A stretch of DNA of 45,964 nucleotides from Mucilaginibacter sp. (GCF_028288205.1 NZ_JAQBOD010000023.1:1-45964); one strand, 5' to 3'; shown: positions 1 through 8,034, counted from the stretch's first letter. The notes: generated from the letters alone by a model not told the origin. Translations and numbers: made by a program.

Positions 1-497
1 CATGCGTGGAAAGTATGATCTGCTTATTATAGTTTACAACGATACTTCTTAATAGGTCGATAGTTGAAAGGATATTGACGCTGTCCATAGACTGAATCGG
101 GTCATCGATAAAAATACAATCGTAACCTGAGGTGTTTAGCAGTAGCCAAAAAGATGCCTAAACTTAAAATATTAATCTGAGCGGTGCTAAAATAAAGGTT
201 GGGTATCAGTTCGATCTTTTTGTTAACCTTATCTCTGACAAAGACATCCAGGCGTGGCGTGTCCGCGTCAAAATCAGCACTGAAATGCACTTCTTTGAAA
301 TCGGGGTGAGGGTCAATCTTGCGGTATAGGTCGTTAATCAAGTCCTCGAAAAAGAATTCTTTTGCCAACTGCCTAAAGGGAGTCGAACACCTAAAACATT
401 GATTAAATAACCCCAGGGCACTTTTTTTAGAGAGAAAAAGTTCTGCAAAAATTTTCATTAAAACATCGAACACCTTTTTCGGGCTTACATGAATGTT
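1..497 (-). pseudogene. C-terminal remnant of SMC/RecN-type ATPase, frameshifted
   Basis: On the minus strand, 473 to about 120 encodes a stretch resembling the end of large coiled-coil ATPases, including KIDPHPDFKEVHF and NLYFSTAQINILSLGIFLA. The reading frame then shifts near 117-124. In the next frame it continues as YDCIFIDDPIQSMDSVN (Walker B and D-loop) and ends at the window edge with QIILSTH (H-loop). A TAG lies just upstream (near 497) and no ATG starts the piece, so the N-terminal Walker A half is missing. The open frame therefore gives only a false 123-residue protein. It could be a remnant of a mobile defence island beside the tRNA. A sequencing indel could explain the frameshift but not the missing N-terminal half. 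Confidence 0.75.
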
Positions 498-530
498 CTA
501 ATTTCATGATAGTCAAAAAGTTAACTGCAT

Positions 531-566
531 AAAAAAAGGAAACATACAATTATGTACGTTTCCTTA
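531..566 (-). terminator. Rho-independent terminator of tRNA-Glu
   Basis: AAGGAAAC (536-543) pairs with GTTTCCTT (558-565). Read on the minus strand the hairpin is followed by seven T's (complement of 531-537). It lies directly downstream of the minus-strand tRNA gene. Confidence 0.75.
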
Positions 567-568
567 AG

Positions 569-640
569 TAGCCCGTAGGGGAATCGAACCCCTGTTTCTA
601 GAATGAAAATCTAACGTCCTAACCCCTAGACGAACGGGCC
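569..640 (-). tRNA. tRNA-Glu (anticodon UUC)
   Basis: The minus strand folds into a cloverleaf. The acceptor stem is GGCCCGT with ACGGGCT (first pair G-U). The D arm contains GTCTAGGGGTTAGGAC and the anticodon stem is TTAGA/TCTAG. The seven-base loop TTTTCAT puts TTC at positions 34-36, and the T arm is AGGGG/CCCCT around TTCGATT. The discriminator base is A. CCA is not encoded. Confidence 0.95.
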
Positions 641-674
641 ATTTTAGGGCGTTTATTCCCTTATTTTGGGATTG

Positions 675-682
675 CAAAGATA
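675..682 (-). promoter_or_regulatory. Bacteroidota -7 box of tRNA-Glu
   Basis: The minus strand reads TATCTTTG, an exact match to TAnnTTTG, 34 bases upstream of the tRNA 5' end. The upstream sequence is very AT-rich. No clear -33 TTG is seen at normal spacing. Confidence 0.6.
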
Positions 683-811
683 TACCTTTAATGATAAATT
701 AAAAATATTCTTTCAAAAAAATGCGCTTATGACTTTTAAACGGCAAAACTGAACTAAATCGGGCAAACAAAAACTGCCTTTACGCATTGTAAATCTATCA
801 AAGTATAAACT

Positions 812-819
812 TATCTTTA
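812..819 (+). promoter_or_regulatory. Possible -7 box of the ergothioneine operon
   Basis: TATCTTTA matches TAnnTTTG in seven of eight places. A TTG lies at 787-789, at plausible -33 spacing. Transcription would start near 825, about 15 bases before the GTG start at 840. This is weak because it rests on one inexact motif. Confidence 0.35.
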
Positions 820-839
820 TTAAATAAAACCGCAAAACC

Positions 840-2231
840 GTGAAACCAAAGCAATATGACGTAATAATAATTGGTGCAGGGCAGGCGGGCTTACCCCTGT
901 CAAAAAAACTGGCAAAAGCCGGCAGAAAGGTAGTACTGATTGAAAAGCGATGGGTTGGTGGCACCTGTATAAATGATGGCTGTACACCTACAAAAACCTG
1001 GATAGCATCAGCTAAGGCTGCATATATGGCTGCAAATAGCGGCCCGCTTGGTGTTAAAGTTAAAAGCTACAAGGTAAATATGGCCCAAATAAAAAAGCGC
1101 AAGGATGATATTGTAATGCACGCGCGCACGGGCAGCCAAAAGGCTATAGAAGAAACCACTAACCTCGACCTGGTATTTGGCGAAGCTGTTTTTACCGGCA
1201 TTAAAACTATAGCGGTAAAACTAAATAATGGCGGGACCGCGTTCTTTACGGCTGATTTGATATTTTTAAATACCGGCACAAAAACATTTATACCTGACAT
1301 TGAAAGTTTGGCCGACATAAACTATCTTACCTCAACCTCTATTTTAGAATTGGACAAAGTGCCTAAAAAACTACTGGTGCTTGGCGGCAATTATATAGGG
1401 TTGGAGTTTGGGCAGATGTTCCGCAGGTTTGGTAGTAAGGTTACTATACTTGAAAAATCGCCAAGATTAATTTGGCGCGAGGATGAGGATATTTCTATCG
1501 AAATGCGGAAGATATTAGAGTTGGAAGGTATTGATATACAGACGGGTTCGCAGGCTATAAAGTTTGAAAAAACCAGGAAGGGTAAAGTTGTTGCTACTAT
1601 CAAAAATGCCGGGCGTGAAAGAAAAATAAAATTTAGTCATGTTTTGGTAGCCGTTGGCCGTACACCCAATACAGAAACATTGGGACTTGATAAAACCGGT
1701 GTAAAGGTTGATGGGAAGGGCTATATCATAGTAAATGGTAAACTGGAAACCAATGTAAAAGGTATTTATGCATTAGGCGATGTTAAAGGCGGGCCGGCAT
1801 TTACGCATATATCGTACAACGATTATACCATTGTTTACCGTAACTTGATAGAAAAAACGAATTACAATACTAATGATCGCCCTATACCGTATTGTATGTT
1901 TACCGATCCGCAATTAGGCCGTGTGGGCATAAGCGAAAAAGAAGCTAAAGAACAGGGTTTGGATGTAATAATAGCCAAACTACCTATGACCCGTGTGGCC
2001 CGTGCTGTTGAAACCGGCGATACCCGCGGATTTATGAAAGCTGTTATTGATGCAAAAACCAAAAAGATATTAGGCGCAGCCATTTTAGGTGCCGAGGGTG
2101 GCGAGATCATGTCGGTGCTGCAAATGGCTATGGAGGGTGATATTACTTATGACCGTATACGCTATTGTGTTTTTGCTCATCCACTCTATTCAGAGTCATT
2201 AAATAACCTTTTTATGCGCCTTAACAATTAG
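840..2231 (+). CDS. FAD-dependent pyridine nucleotide-disulfide oxidoreductase
   Basis: This is a 463-residue flavoprotein of the glutathione reductase/lipoamide dehydrogenase/MerA family. Visible parts are the N-terminal FAD loop VIIIGAGQAG (about 9-18), the redox disulfide GGTCINDGC (Cys near 44 and 49), an NAD(P)-binding loop LGGNYIGLEFG, the FAD motif YALGDV, and the C-terminal FAHPLYSE with the partner His and Glu. The NmerA domain and terminal Cys pair of true mercuric reductase are absent, so mercury reduction is not supported. It starts at GTG because no in-frame ATG lies before the FAD loop. Its stop is six bases before the ABC ATPase, and the operon ends in egtB-egtD. That suggests, but does not prove, reduction of ergothioneine disulfide or another low-molecular thiol. 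Function beyond the family is inference. Confidence 0.9.
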   Translation: MKPKQYDVIIIGAGQAGLPLSKKLAKAGRKVVLIEKRWVGGTCINDGCTPTKTWIASAKAAYMAANSGPLGVKVKSYKVNMAQIKKRKDDIVMHARTGSQKAIEETTNLDLVFGEAVFTGIKTIAVKLNNGGTAFFTADLIFLNTGTKTFIPDIESLADINYLTSTSILELDKVPKKLLVLGGNYIGLEFGQMFRRFGSKVTILEKSPRLIWREDEDISIEMRKILELEGIDIQTGSQAIKFEKTRKGKVVATIKNAGRERKIKFSHVLVAVGRTPNTETLGLDKTGVKVDGKGYIIVNGKLETNVKGIYALGDVKGGPAFTHISYNDYTIVYRNLIEKTNYNTNDRPIPYCMFTDPQLGRVGISEKEAKEQGLDVIIAKLPMTRVARAVETGDTRGFMKAVIDAKTKKILGAAILGAEGGEIMSVLQMAMEGDITYDRIRYCVFAHPLYSESLNNLFMRLNN

Positions 2232-2237
2232 CTCCTT

Positions 2238-3206
2238 ATGATAAAGGTTGATCATTTAAGCAAATCATTCGGGAAGATTAAAGCTGTGGATCATATTTCG
2301 TTCGAGGTAAAGGAACAGGAGAACCTTATTCTTTTAGGCACCAGCGGCAGTGGCAAAACCACTACGCTTAAAATGATTAACAGGCTTATTGAGCCAACCG
2401 GGGGCAAGGTGTTTATTAATGGCGAAAATATTTTAGATCAATCGCCTGAGGTTTTGCGCAGAGGCATTGGTTATGTATTGCAAAATAATGGGCTGTTTCC
2501 TCACTATACAGTTGCCGCAAATATTGCCATTGTTCCCCAATTGCTTAAATGGGATAAAAAACGAATTGAACATCGCGTTAGCGAATTGCTGGAAAAACTA
2601 CACCTGGATAAAACCTATCTTAATGTTTACCCTAACGAGTTGAGCGGTGGCCAACAACAACGTGTAGGATTGGCCAGAGCGTTAGTTGCTGATCCGCCGG
2701 TTTTATTGATGGACGAACCCTTTGGCGCGCTGGATAATATTACCCGCTCAAAAATCCATGCCGAATTTAAGGCATTGGATGAGTTAAAGCGCAAAACCAT
2801 TATCATGGTAACGCATGATGTGCAGGAAGCTTTTGAATTAGGCGACAGGATCTGCCTGATGCATAAGGGTAAGATCATTCAAAACGGCACGCCAACCGAA
2901 TTGCTTTTTAGGCCGGCTAATAGTTTTGTGAAGGATTTTTTAAAGGAACAGCGTTTACAGCTTGAGTTTAAGGCTATAAGGCTAAATGATATAGCCCCCC
3001 TGCCCCCTGAAGGGGGAGCTTTTGATTTGCATGGTGAGCGTGTTGATGCTGGCGTGGCTTTGTGGTCGGTGCTTGAGCAATTTAAATTTACCAAAGCCGA
3101 GGGCTTGTCTATCATCAATCATCAAAATAAAAAAATAGGATCTATTAGTTTTGAGGAGTTAATGGCGGCATTTTATCAATATAAAAAACACCAGCCGCAT
3201 GAATGA
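2238..3206 (+). CDS. egtV: OpuC/EgtV-type ABC transporter ATP-binding protein
   Basis: This is the ATPase of a quaternary-amine type importer. It has Walker A GTSGSGKTT (about 34-42), signature LSGGQQQR, Walker B VLLMDEPFGALD and the H-loop THD, all intact. The first 240 residues match OpuCA/GbuA-like ATPases. The final 80 residues are in the place of the usual CBS region but are not clearly CBS. A palindromic proline/glycine-coding insertion sits at residues 252-262. The stop overlaps the permease start by eight bases, so the two are probably co-translated. The symbol is given by context with egtB/egtD and by the fusion partner; a betaine or choline transporter is the main alternative. Confidence 0.85.
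   Translation: MIKVDHLSKSFGKIKAVDHISFEVKEQENLILLGTSGSGKTTTLKMINRLIEPTGGKVFINGENILDQSPEVLRRGIGYVLQNNGLFPHYTVAANIAIVPQLLKWDKKRIEHRVSELLEKLHLDKTYLNVYPNELSGGQQQRVGLARALVADPPVLLMDEPFGALDNITRSKIHAEFKALDELKRKTIIMVTHDVQEAFELGDRICLMHKGKIIQNGTPTELLFRPANSFVKDFLKEQRLQLEFKAIRLNDIAPLPPEGGAFDLHGERVDAGVALWSVLEQFKFTKAEGLSIINHQNKKIGSISFEELMAAFYQYKKHQPHE
2991..3017 (+). repeat. Intragenic REP-like palindrome
   Basis: CCCCCT (3003-3008) and AGGGGG (3011-3016) form a tight hairpin preceded by a second C run (2995-3000). The element resembles the short C-run/G-run repeats scattered between genes in many Bacteroidota genomes. Here it lies inside the ATPase gene in frame and is translated as IAPLPPEGGAF. Confidence 0.6.
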
Positions 3207-4770
3207 GCAACAGCAAACTTTATGGGGTTTTATGGTACAACAGAGCGATAAGTTGCTTACACAAACGTTGCAGCATATCGGGCTTACTTTTATCTCGCTT
3301 ATAATTGCCGTGCTGGTTGGTTTGCCATTGGGTATTTTAATTACCCGCAAAAAAAACTTATCCGGCTCAGTATTAGGAATTGCGGGGATATTACAAACTA
3401 TTCCCAGCATTGCTTTGCTTGGTTTTATGATACCATTGTTAGGCATTGGTGTTAAACCGGCTATTGTTGCTTTGTTGTTATATGCGCTGCTTCCCATCAT
3501 TCGCAATACCTATACCGGCATTACCGGGGTTGATGCAGCGGTTAAAGAAGCTGCAGTTGCTATGGGCATGAATAAATGGCAGGTGCTTTTTAAAGTAGAG
3601 CTACCTTTGGCTATGCCGGTAATACTGGCCGGTATCCGTACCGCTACGGTAATCAATGTGGGTGTGGCTACGCTGGCGTCATATATAGCGGCGGGTGGCT
3701 TAGGCGAGTTTATATTCGGCGGCATATCCCTTAATAACACCAACATGATATTAGCAGGCGCTATCCCGGCAGCTTTGCTGGCTATTTTGTTTGATTTTTT
3801 GTTATCGTTATTACAGCACCTCAATTTAAAAAAACTAAAACGTGCTGCTATTGCTTTGCCGGTGTTGCTTCTTGTAATGGCATCGTTCTATTTTATTCCA
3901 TCAGCTTATGGCGGCAAGTTAACTGCCGGTTTTACGCCCGAGTTTATGGGTCGGCAAGACGGTAACCTGGGCCTGCAAAGCAAGTACGGATTAAAGATCC
4001 GTACCATCGTTATTAGTGATGCGATTATGTATAAAGCCGCTTTTGAAAAAGAGCTGGATGTAATAAGCGGCTACTCGACAGATGGCAGGTTAAAGGCCTA
4101 CGGATTGGTGATTTTGGATGATGACAAAAAAATATTCCCACCTTACTATGCCGCGCCAATTGTGCGGGAGGATGCCTTGAAAAAATTTCCTGACCTTGAA
4201 AAAATATTAAATATGCTATCGGGCAAAATAAATGATAGCATAATGACAGATTTAAACTACCGAACTGATTATCTTCACCAAAGCCCGGAACGTGTGGCTA
4301 AAGACTTTTTAATTGCACATAATTTATGGCAACCCAAACGCGGGGGAAATGGAAGTATTGTACGTATAGGCTCAAAAATATTTGGTGAACAATACATATT
4401 AGCCAGTATGTACACTATGCTTATTAAAGGCTATACCAATTATAATGTAGCCACAAAAACCGGTTTAGGGGGCACAAAAATTTGTTTTGATGCGCTTACC
4501 AATAACCAGATAGACCTTTACCCGGAATATACCGGCACTGGTTTGCTGGCAATATTACAACCCACGCAAAAAGCAATTGACGCGTTAGCGGGCGATAGGG
4601 ATAAAACTTATATTTATGTTAAAAATGAGTTTGAAAAACGATACCAAATTAAATGGCTGCAACCTATAGGTTTTAACAATGCATATGCTTTAATGATGCG
4701 TAAAAAACAAGCAGACGAATTAGGTGTTAAAACTATTTCAGATCTGAAACAATATTTAGAGCGTAAATAA
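3199..4770 (+). CDS. egtU: ABC permease fused to a circularly permuted OpuAC-type binding domain (EgtU-like)
   Basis: Residues 1-220 are a multi-span permease with the coupling loop around VKEAAVAMGMNKWQV. The remaining 280 residues form a ligand-binding domain of the OpuBC/OpuCC/EgtU family, but in swapped order. Residues 243-378 carry the segment normally found in the second half (AGFTPEFMGRQDG, YSTDGRLKAYG, FPPYYAAPIVRED, LNYRTD, ERVAKDFL). Residues 387-523 carry the segment normally first (VRIGSKIFGEQYILA, TGLGGTKICFDAL, DLYPEYTGTG, PIGFNNAYAL, TISDLK). Permease-binding fusions of this family include the ergothioneine importer EgtU. Placement five bases before egtB supports ergothioneine or a related betaine as ligand. 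The transporter acts at the inner membrane with the binding domain in the periplasm. Confidence 0.85.
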   Translation: MNEQQQTLWGFMVQQSDKLLTQTLQHIGLTFISLIIAVLVGLPLGILITRKKNLSGSVLGIAGILQTIPSIALLGFMIPLLGIGVKPAIVALLLYALLPIIRNTYTGITGVDAAVKEAAVAMGMNKWQVLFKVELPLAMPVILAGIRTATVINVGVATLASYIAAGGLGEFIFGGISLNNTNMILAGAIPAALLAILFDFLLSLLQHLNLKKLKRAAIALPVLLLVMASFYFIPSAYGGKLTAGFTPEFMGRQDGNLGLQSKYGLKIRTIVISDAIMYKAAFEKELDVISGYSTDGRLKAYGLVILDDDKKIFPPYYAAPIVREDALKKFPDLEKILNMLSGKINDSIMTDLNYRTDYLHQSPERVAKDFLIAHNLWQPKRGGNGSIVRIGSKIFGEQYILASMYTMLIKGYTNYNVATKTGLGGTKICFDALTNNQIDLYPEYTGTGLLAILQPTQKAIDALAGDRDKTYIYVKNEFEKRYQIKWLQPIGFNNAYALMMRKKQADELGVKTISDLKQYLERK

Positions 4771-4775
4771 ATCTG

Positions 4776-5924
4776 ATGGACTTAACCGATTGCTACATAA
4801 AAGTTAGAAAACGTACCGAAAAGATATGCAGCCATTTGCAGATTGAGGATTACGTTGTACAGCCTGTGGTTGATGTTAGTCCGCCTAAATGGCATATTGG
4901 CCATACCACCTGGTTTTTTGAGACTTTTATATTGAAGCCCTATTTTACGGCCTACCAGGAATATGACCCGGATTATAACTATGTATTTAACAGTTACTAC
5001 GAAACCGTTGGCAACAGGATAATACGCACAGACAGGGGTAATTTAAGCCGCCCAACGGTTAGTGATATATACCGCTACCGCGAATATGTGGACGAGGCAA
5101 TGGCTAAGTTTTTGTGCCATGAGCCATCAGCAGAGGTGAGGGAACTATTAATCCTCGGCTTAAATCACGAGCAACAGCACCAGGAGCTTCTATATACCGA
5201 TATTAAATACATATTGGGACATAACCCTTTGTTCCCGGCTTATGATAAAAGTTATATTTCGCCAAAGGTTGCGCAAAGCGATGCGGGTTTTATTAAATTG
5301 AATGAAGGTGTTTATGAAATTGGCTTTGAAGGCGAAGGCTTTAGTTTTGACAATGAATTAAATCGCCATAAAGTTTATTTAAACAGTTTCGGGATTAGCC
5401 CGAATTTGGTAACCAACGCCGAATATTTAGAATTTATAAATGCCGATGGTTATCACGATTTCCGCCACTGGCACGCCGAAGGTTGGGATTGGGTAAAAAT
5501 TAATCAGATAGCAGCACCGCTTTACTGGCACTTAATTAACGATGAATGGTACCAGTATACTTTTCATGGTTTAGAGCAGCTTAAATTAAATGACCCGGTT
5601 TGCCATATCAGCTATTTCGAAGCTTATGCCTATGCGGCATGGAAAGGCTTAAGGCTGCCAACAGAATTTGAATGGGAGGCCGCGGCACTACAATTTGCAT
5701 GGGGCAAAAGCTGGGAGTGGACAGAGAGTTCTTATTTGCCTTACCCGGGTTTTGCAAAAGCGGCCGGGGCAATTGGTGAATATAATGGTAAGTTTATGGT
5801 AAATCAAAAAGTGCTGAGGGGGGCGTCAGAAGTGACATCACCAGGGCATAGCCGTATTACTTACCGAAATTTTTTTCAAACACATTTACGATGGCAATTT
5901 ACTGGCATAAGGCTTGCTAAGTAA
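4776..5924 (+). CDS. egtB: Ergothioneine biosynthesis sulfoxide synthase EgtB
   Basis: This 382-residue protein has an N-terminal DinB-like four-helix domain (about 1-150) and a C-terminal formylglycine-generating-enzyme/sulfatase-modifying domain. The iron-binding HX3HXE motif is seen as HEQQHQE, with a further ligand candidate in PKWHIGHTTWFFE. The C-terminal half has typical EgtB features: GISPNLVTNAEYLEF, RLPTEFEWEAA, VLRGAS, and the ending FTGIRLAK. EgtB makes the C-S bond between trimethylhistidine and a thiol donor using non-haem iron and oxygen. No egtA or egtC is in the window, which fits enzymes that take cysteine directly, but this is inference. It sits between the transporter and egtD. 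Confidence 0.93.
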   Translation: MDLTDCYIKVRKRTEKICSHLQIEDYVVQPVVDVSPPKWHIGHTTWFFETFILKPYFTAYQEYDPDYNYVFNSYYETVGNRIIRTDRGNLSRPTVSDIYRYREYVDEAMAKFLCHEPSAEVRELLILGLNHEQQHQELLYTDIKYILGHNPLFPAYDKSYISPKVAQSDAGFIKLNEGVYEIGFEGEGFSFDNELNRHKVYLNSFGISPNLVTNAEYLEFINADGYHDFRHWHAEGWDWVKINQIAAPLYWHLINDEWYQYTFHGLEQLKLNDPVCHISYFEAYAYAAWKGLRLPTEFEWEAAALQFAWGKSWEWTESSYLPYPGFAKAAGAIGEYNGKFMVNQKVLRGASEVTSPGHSRITYRNFFQTHLRWQFTGIRLAK

Positions 5925-5943
5925 TAACACTAACCATTATACT

Positions 5944-6936
5944 ATGAACCAACCTGCCACAAAACCCGAAATGATGGGCGCATCAAAGAATACAACCGCT
6001 ATATTTTATGAGGATGTTATTAATGGATTGCAGTCATGCCCCAAGCGGCTTAACTCCAAGTATTTTTATGATGCTAATGGCGATAAGCTTTTCCAGGAAC
6101 TGATGAATTGCCCCGAATATTATCCAACTAAATGCGAACTGGATATATTCTCCAATAAAACCGCCGCGTTGGCACAATCTATAATTGCTGATGGCGATGG
6201 GTTTGATTTGATAGAACTGGGTGCCGGCGATGCCATGAAATCAAGTTATCTGCTAAAATATTTATTGGAGCAGCAGGCTGATTTTAAGTATTTGCCTATT
6301 GATATTTCAAGCAGTGTAGTTAATTACCTTACCGTAAAGCTTCCGCTTACGTTGCCGGGCCTGCAAATTACCGGATTAAATGGTGAGTATTTTGAGATGC
6401 TTACAAAAGCGGCATCACTATCCGGCAGAAGAAAAGTTGTATTATTCCTGGGATCAAACATTGGTAACATGCCCGTAAATGAGGCTACAGAGTTTTGCAA
6501 GGGGCTGCGTAAACATTTAAACCCCGGCGATATGGTATTAATAGGGTTCGATTTGAAAAAATCGCCAAAAACGATACTTGCCGCCTATAATGACAAAGGG
6601 GGCATTACAAAAAAATTTAACCTGAATTTACTGGCACGAATAAACCGCGAATTGAACGCCAATTTTGATTTAACCCAGTTTGATCATTACGCCATGTACG
6701 ACCCCGAAAGTGGTGCCTGTAAAAGCTATTTAATAAGCCTGAAGGACCAGGTTGTAACTATCGGTGGTAAAGAAAACGTACGGTTTATTAAGGATGAATA
6801 TATTTATATGGAGATATCGCAAAAGTTTACCATTATGCAAACCGATCAAATGGCGGCAAACACGGACTTTCGGCCGGTCGATCGTTTCTTCGATAATAAA
6901 AAATGGTTTGTTGATGTGATTTGGATGGCCGGGTAG
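5944..6936 (+). CDS. egtD: L-histidine N-alpha-methyltransferase EgtD
   Basis: This SAM-dependent enzyme trimethylates histidine to hercynine, the substrate of EgtB. The SAM loop is seen as LIELGAGDAMKSS. Other EgtD features are NSKYFYDANGDKLFQEL, PEYYPTKCE, LGSNIGNM and a C-terminal FTIMQTDQM...WFVDVIW region. The length of 330 residues is normal. The frame is open from a TTG at 5914 that overlaps egtB, but ATG 5944 gives the expected short N-terminus and is chosen. It is the last gene of the five-gene operon; a REP-like region follows. Confidence 0.93.
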   Translation: MNQPATKPEMMGASKNTTAIFYEDVINGLQSCPKRLNSKYFYDANGDKLFQELMNCPEYYPTKCELDIFSNKTAALAQSIIADGDGFDLIELGAGDAMKSSYLLKYLLEQQADFKYLPIDISSSVVNYLTVKLPLTLPGLQITGLNGEYFEMLTKAASLSGRRKVVLFLGSNIGNMPVNEATEFCKGLRKHLNPGDMVLIGFDLKKSPKTILAAYNDKGGITKKFNLNLLARINRELNANFDLTQFDHYAMYDPESGACKSYLISLKDQVVTIGGKENVRFIKDEYIYMEISQKFTIMQTDQMAANTDFRPVDRFFDNKKWFVDVIWMAG

Positions 6937-6948
6937 AATAACTCATTG

Positions 6949-7065
6949 TCATTTCGACGAGGAACGAGGAGAACTATCTCTTGAGCAACATCGAAAAAAA
7001 TCTATACACTTAAAGGCTGACGATACAGGTGTATAGATTTCTCCCTATGGTCGAAACATGCTAAA
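6949..7065. repeat. REP-like intergenic repeat with inverted arms
   Basis: The segment begins with CATTTCGACGAGGAACGAGG, wording typical of dispersed intergenic repeats of Sphingobacteriaceae. It contains AAATCTATACAC (6998-7009) and its exact complement GTGTATAGATTT (7029-7040). A second pair, TTTCGACGAG near the start and TGGTCGAAA at 7049-7057, lets the whole element fold. It lies between two convergent transcription units and may end both. Confidence 0.6.
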
Positions 7066-7082
7066 TATAATCTGTATACTAA

Positions 7083-7238
7083 TTACCGCGATGCGTAAAC
7101 AACTTGGGGTTCGCCTGCCTTTGGCGGGGTCTTTACTTTACCAAAGTGCGGGCAGCCGCAATCTTTTTTGAAAATACTGCACGCCGAAAGACTTAATGTG
7201 CCCAACAAACCAAGTATTATAAATCTACTTTTTAACAT
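7083..7238 (-). CDS. Small lipoprotein, 51 residues, Cys-rich
   Basis: The minus strand from ATG 7238 to TAA 7083 encodes 51 residues. It starts with a signal peptide (MLKSRFIILGLLGTLSLSAC) whose lipobox LSAC gives lipidated Cys20. The mature part is short and carries DCGCPHFGKVK followed by a Pro-rich tail. The start overlaps the end of the VanZ-like gene by 14 bases, so it is probably translated with gcvH and vanZ-like as one message. I do not know its function. The CGC motif could bind metal or form a disulfide. The coding call rests on the clean signal peptide and the tight overlap. Confidence 0.7.
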   Translation of the reverse strand: MLKSRFIILGLLGTLSLSACSIFKKDCGCPHFGKVKTPPKAGEPQVVYASR

Positions 7239-7620
7239 ATTTAATTGCTCCAATTGTTACTAATATACTAAATATCCCCATACAAGCGCCAACAATGTCG
7301 GCAAAAAAGTCGTTCCAATCCGCGCTTCGCCAGGTAAAAACCAGTAGCTGAAGTAATTCTGTAAGGCCGCCAAGTGAAATAGCCACCAAGGTTATTATAC
7401 CAGCAGTTTTATACGATAATTTGCTGCCATTTTGTTGCCTTATAAAACCATCACAGCAAAATACAACAAACACAAAGAAGAACCCGCAATGCACCAATTT
7501 ATCAAAGCCGGTAAAAAACAAATGCGATTTCCCTACACTGCCAAAATCAGCATTGCACATTATTAAAACAAACAAGGCCCACAAAATTGTGAGCCTTTGA
7601 TATTTAATAAATTCTTTCAT
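7225..7620 (-). CDS. VanZ-like family membrane protein
   Basis: This 131-residue protein has four predicted membrane segments. They begin near 12 (LTILWALFVLIMC), 45 (FFFVFVVFCC), 74 (AGIITLVAISLGGLTELLQLL) and 108 (IVGACMGIFSILVTIG). The pattern FDKLVHCGFFF...GGLTELLQ...RSADWNDFFADIVGACMG is the VanZ-like core: a conserved His early, and a Glu plus a DxxAD-type segment late. VanZ proteins are linked to glycopeptide tolerance in Gram-positives, but most family members have no known role. The gene starts five bases after gcvH and overlaps the small lipoprotein gene. A link to gcvH is positional only. Confidence 0.88.
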   Translation of the reverse strand: MKEFIKYQRLTILWALFVLIMCNADFGSVGKSHLFFTGFDKLVHCGFFFVFVVFCCDGFIRQQNGSKLSYKTAGIITLVAISLGGLTELLQLLVFTWRSADWNDFFADIVGACMGIFSILVTIGAIKYVKK

Positions 7621-7625
7621 TAATG

Positions 7626-8006
7626 TTATGCACCTACAAGGCCTTTATAGGCATCGGCAGATAATAGCGATTCTACATCGGCTGCATTAGCTACCGTAAT
7701 TTTTACCATCCAGCCTTCGCCATATGGGTCAGAGTTTACCAGTTCGGGCTGGCTGTCAAGGGCCTTATTAACCTCTGTTACCGTACCGGTAACCGGCATA
7801 AACAGATCAGACACTGTCTTAACAGCTTCTACTGTACCAAAAACGTCTTCTTTACTAACCTCTTTGCCTACTGAGTTAATATCTATATAAACAATATCAC
7901 CTAATTCGCCTTGGGCAAATTCGGTTATGCCTATAGTAGCTACGTTGCCTTCTAATTTAACCCATTCATGGTCTTTAGTATATTTTAATTCAGTAGGAAA
8001 ATTCAT
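7626..8006 (-). CDS. gcvH: Glycine cleavage system H protein
   Basis: This 126-residue lipoyl carrier protein shuttles the methylamine group between the P, T and L proteins of the glycine cleavage system in the cytoplasm. It opens with the typical [12 protein letters not shown]. The lipoyl lysine is Lys63 in [15 protein letters not shown], and the C-terminal [13 protein letters not shown] is conserved. Length is normal. It is the first gene of a minus-strand unit with the VanZ-like and lipoprotein genes. gcvP, gcvT and lpd are not in the window. Confidence 0.97.
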   Translation of the reverse strand: MNFPTELKYTKDHEWVKLEGNVATIGITEFAQGELGDIVYIDINSVGKEVSKEDVFGTVEAVKTVSDLFMPVTGTVTEVNKALDSQPELVNSDPYGEGWMVKITVANAADVESLLSADAYKGLVGA

Positions 8007-8026
8007 GTTGCTTGATTTTATTTGGC

Positions 8027-8034
8027 CAAAAATA
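8027..8034 (-). promoter_or_regulatory. -7 box of gcvH unit
   Basis: The minus strand reads TATTTTTG, matching TAnnTTTG, 21 bases upstream of the gcvH ATG. The start of transcription would be near 8021, leaving a very short leader. Confidence 0.45.

Noticed and set aside
840..2231. Mercuric reductase
   Set aside because: NmerA domain and C-terminal Cys pair are missing, and no merR/merT/merP is nearby; the MerC-like gene at 9421 is far away and next to a Fur-family gene.
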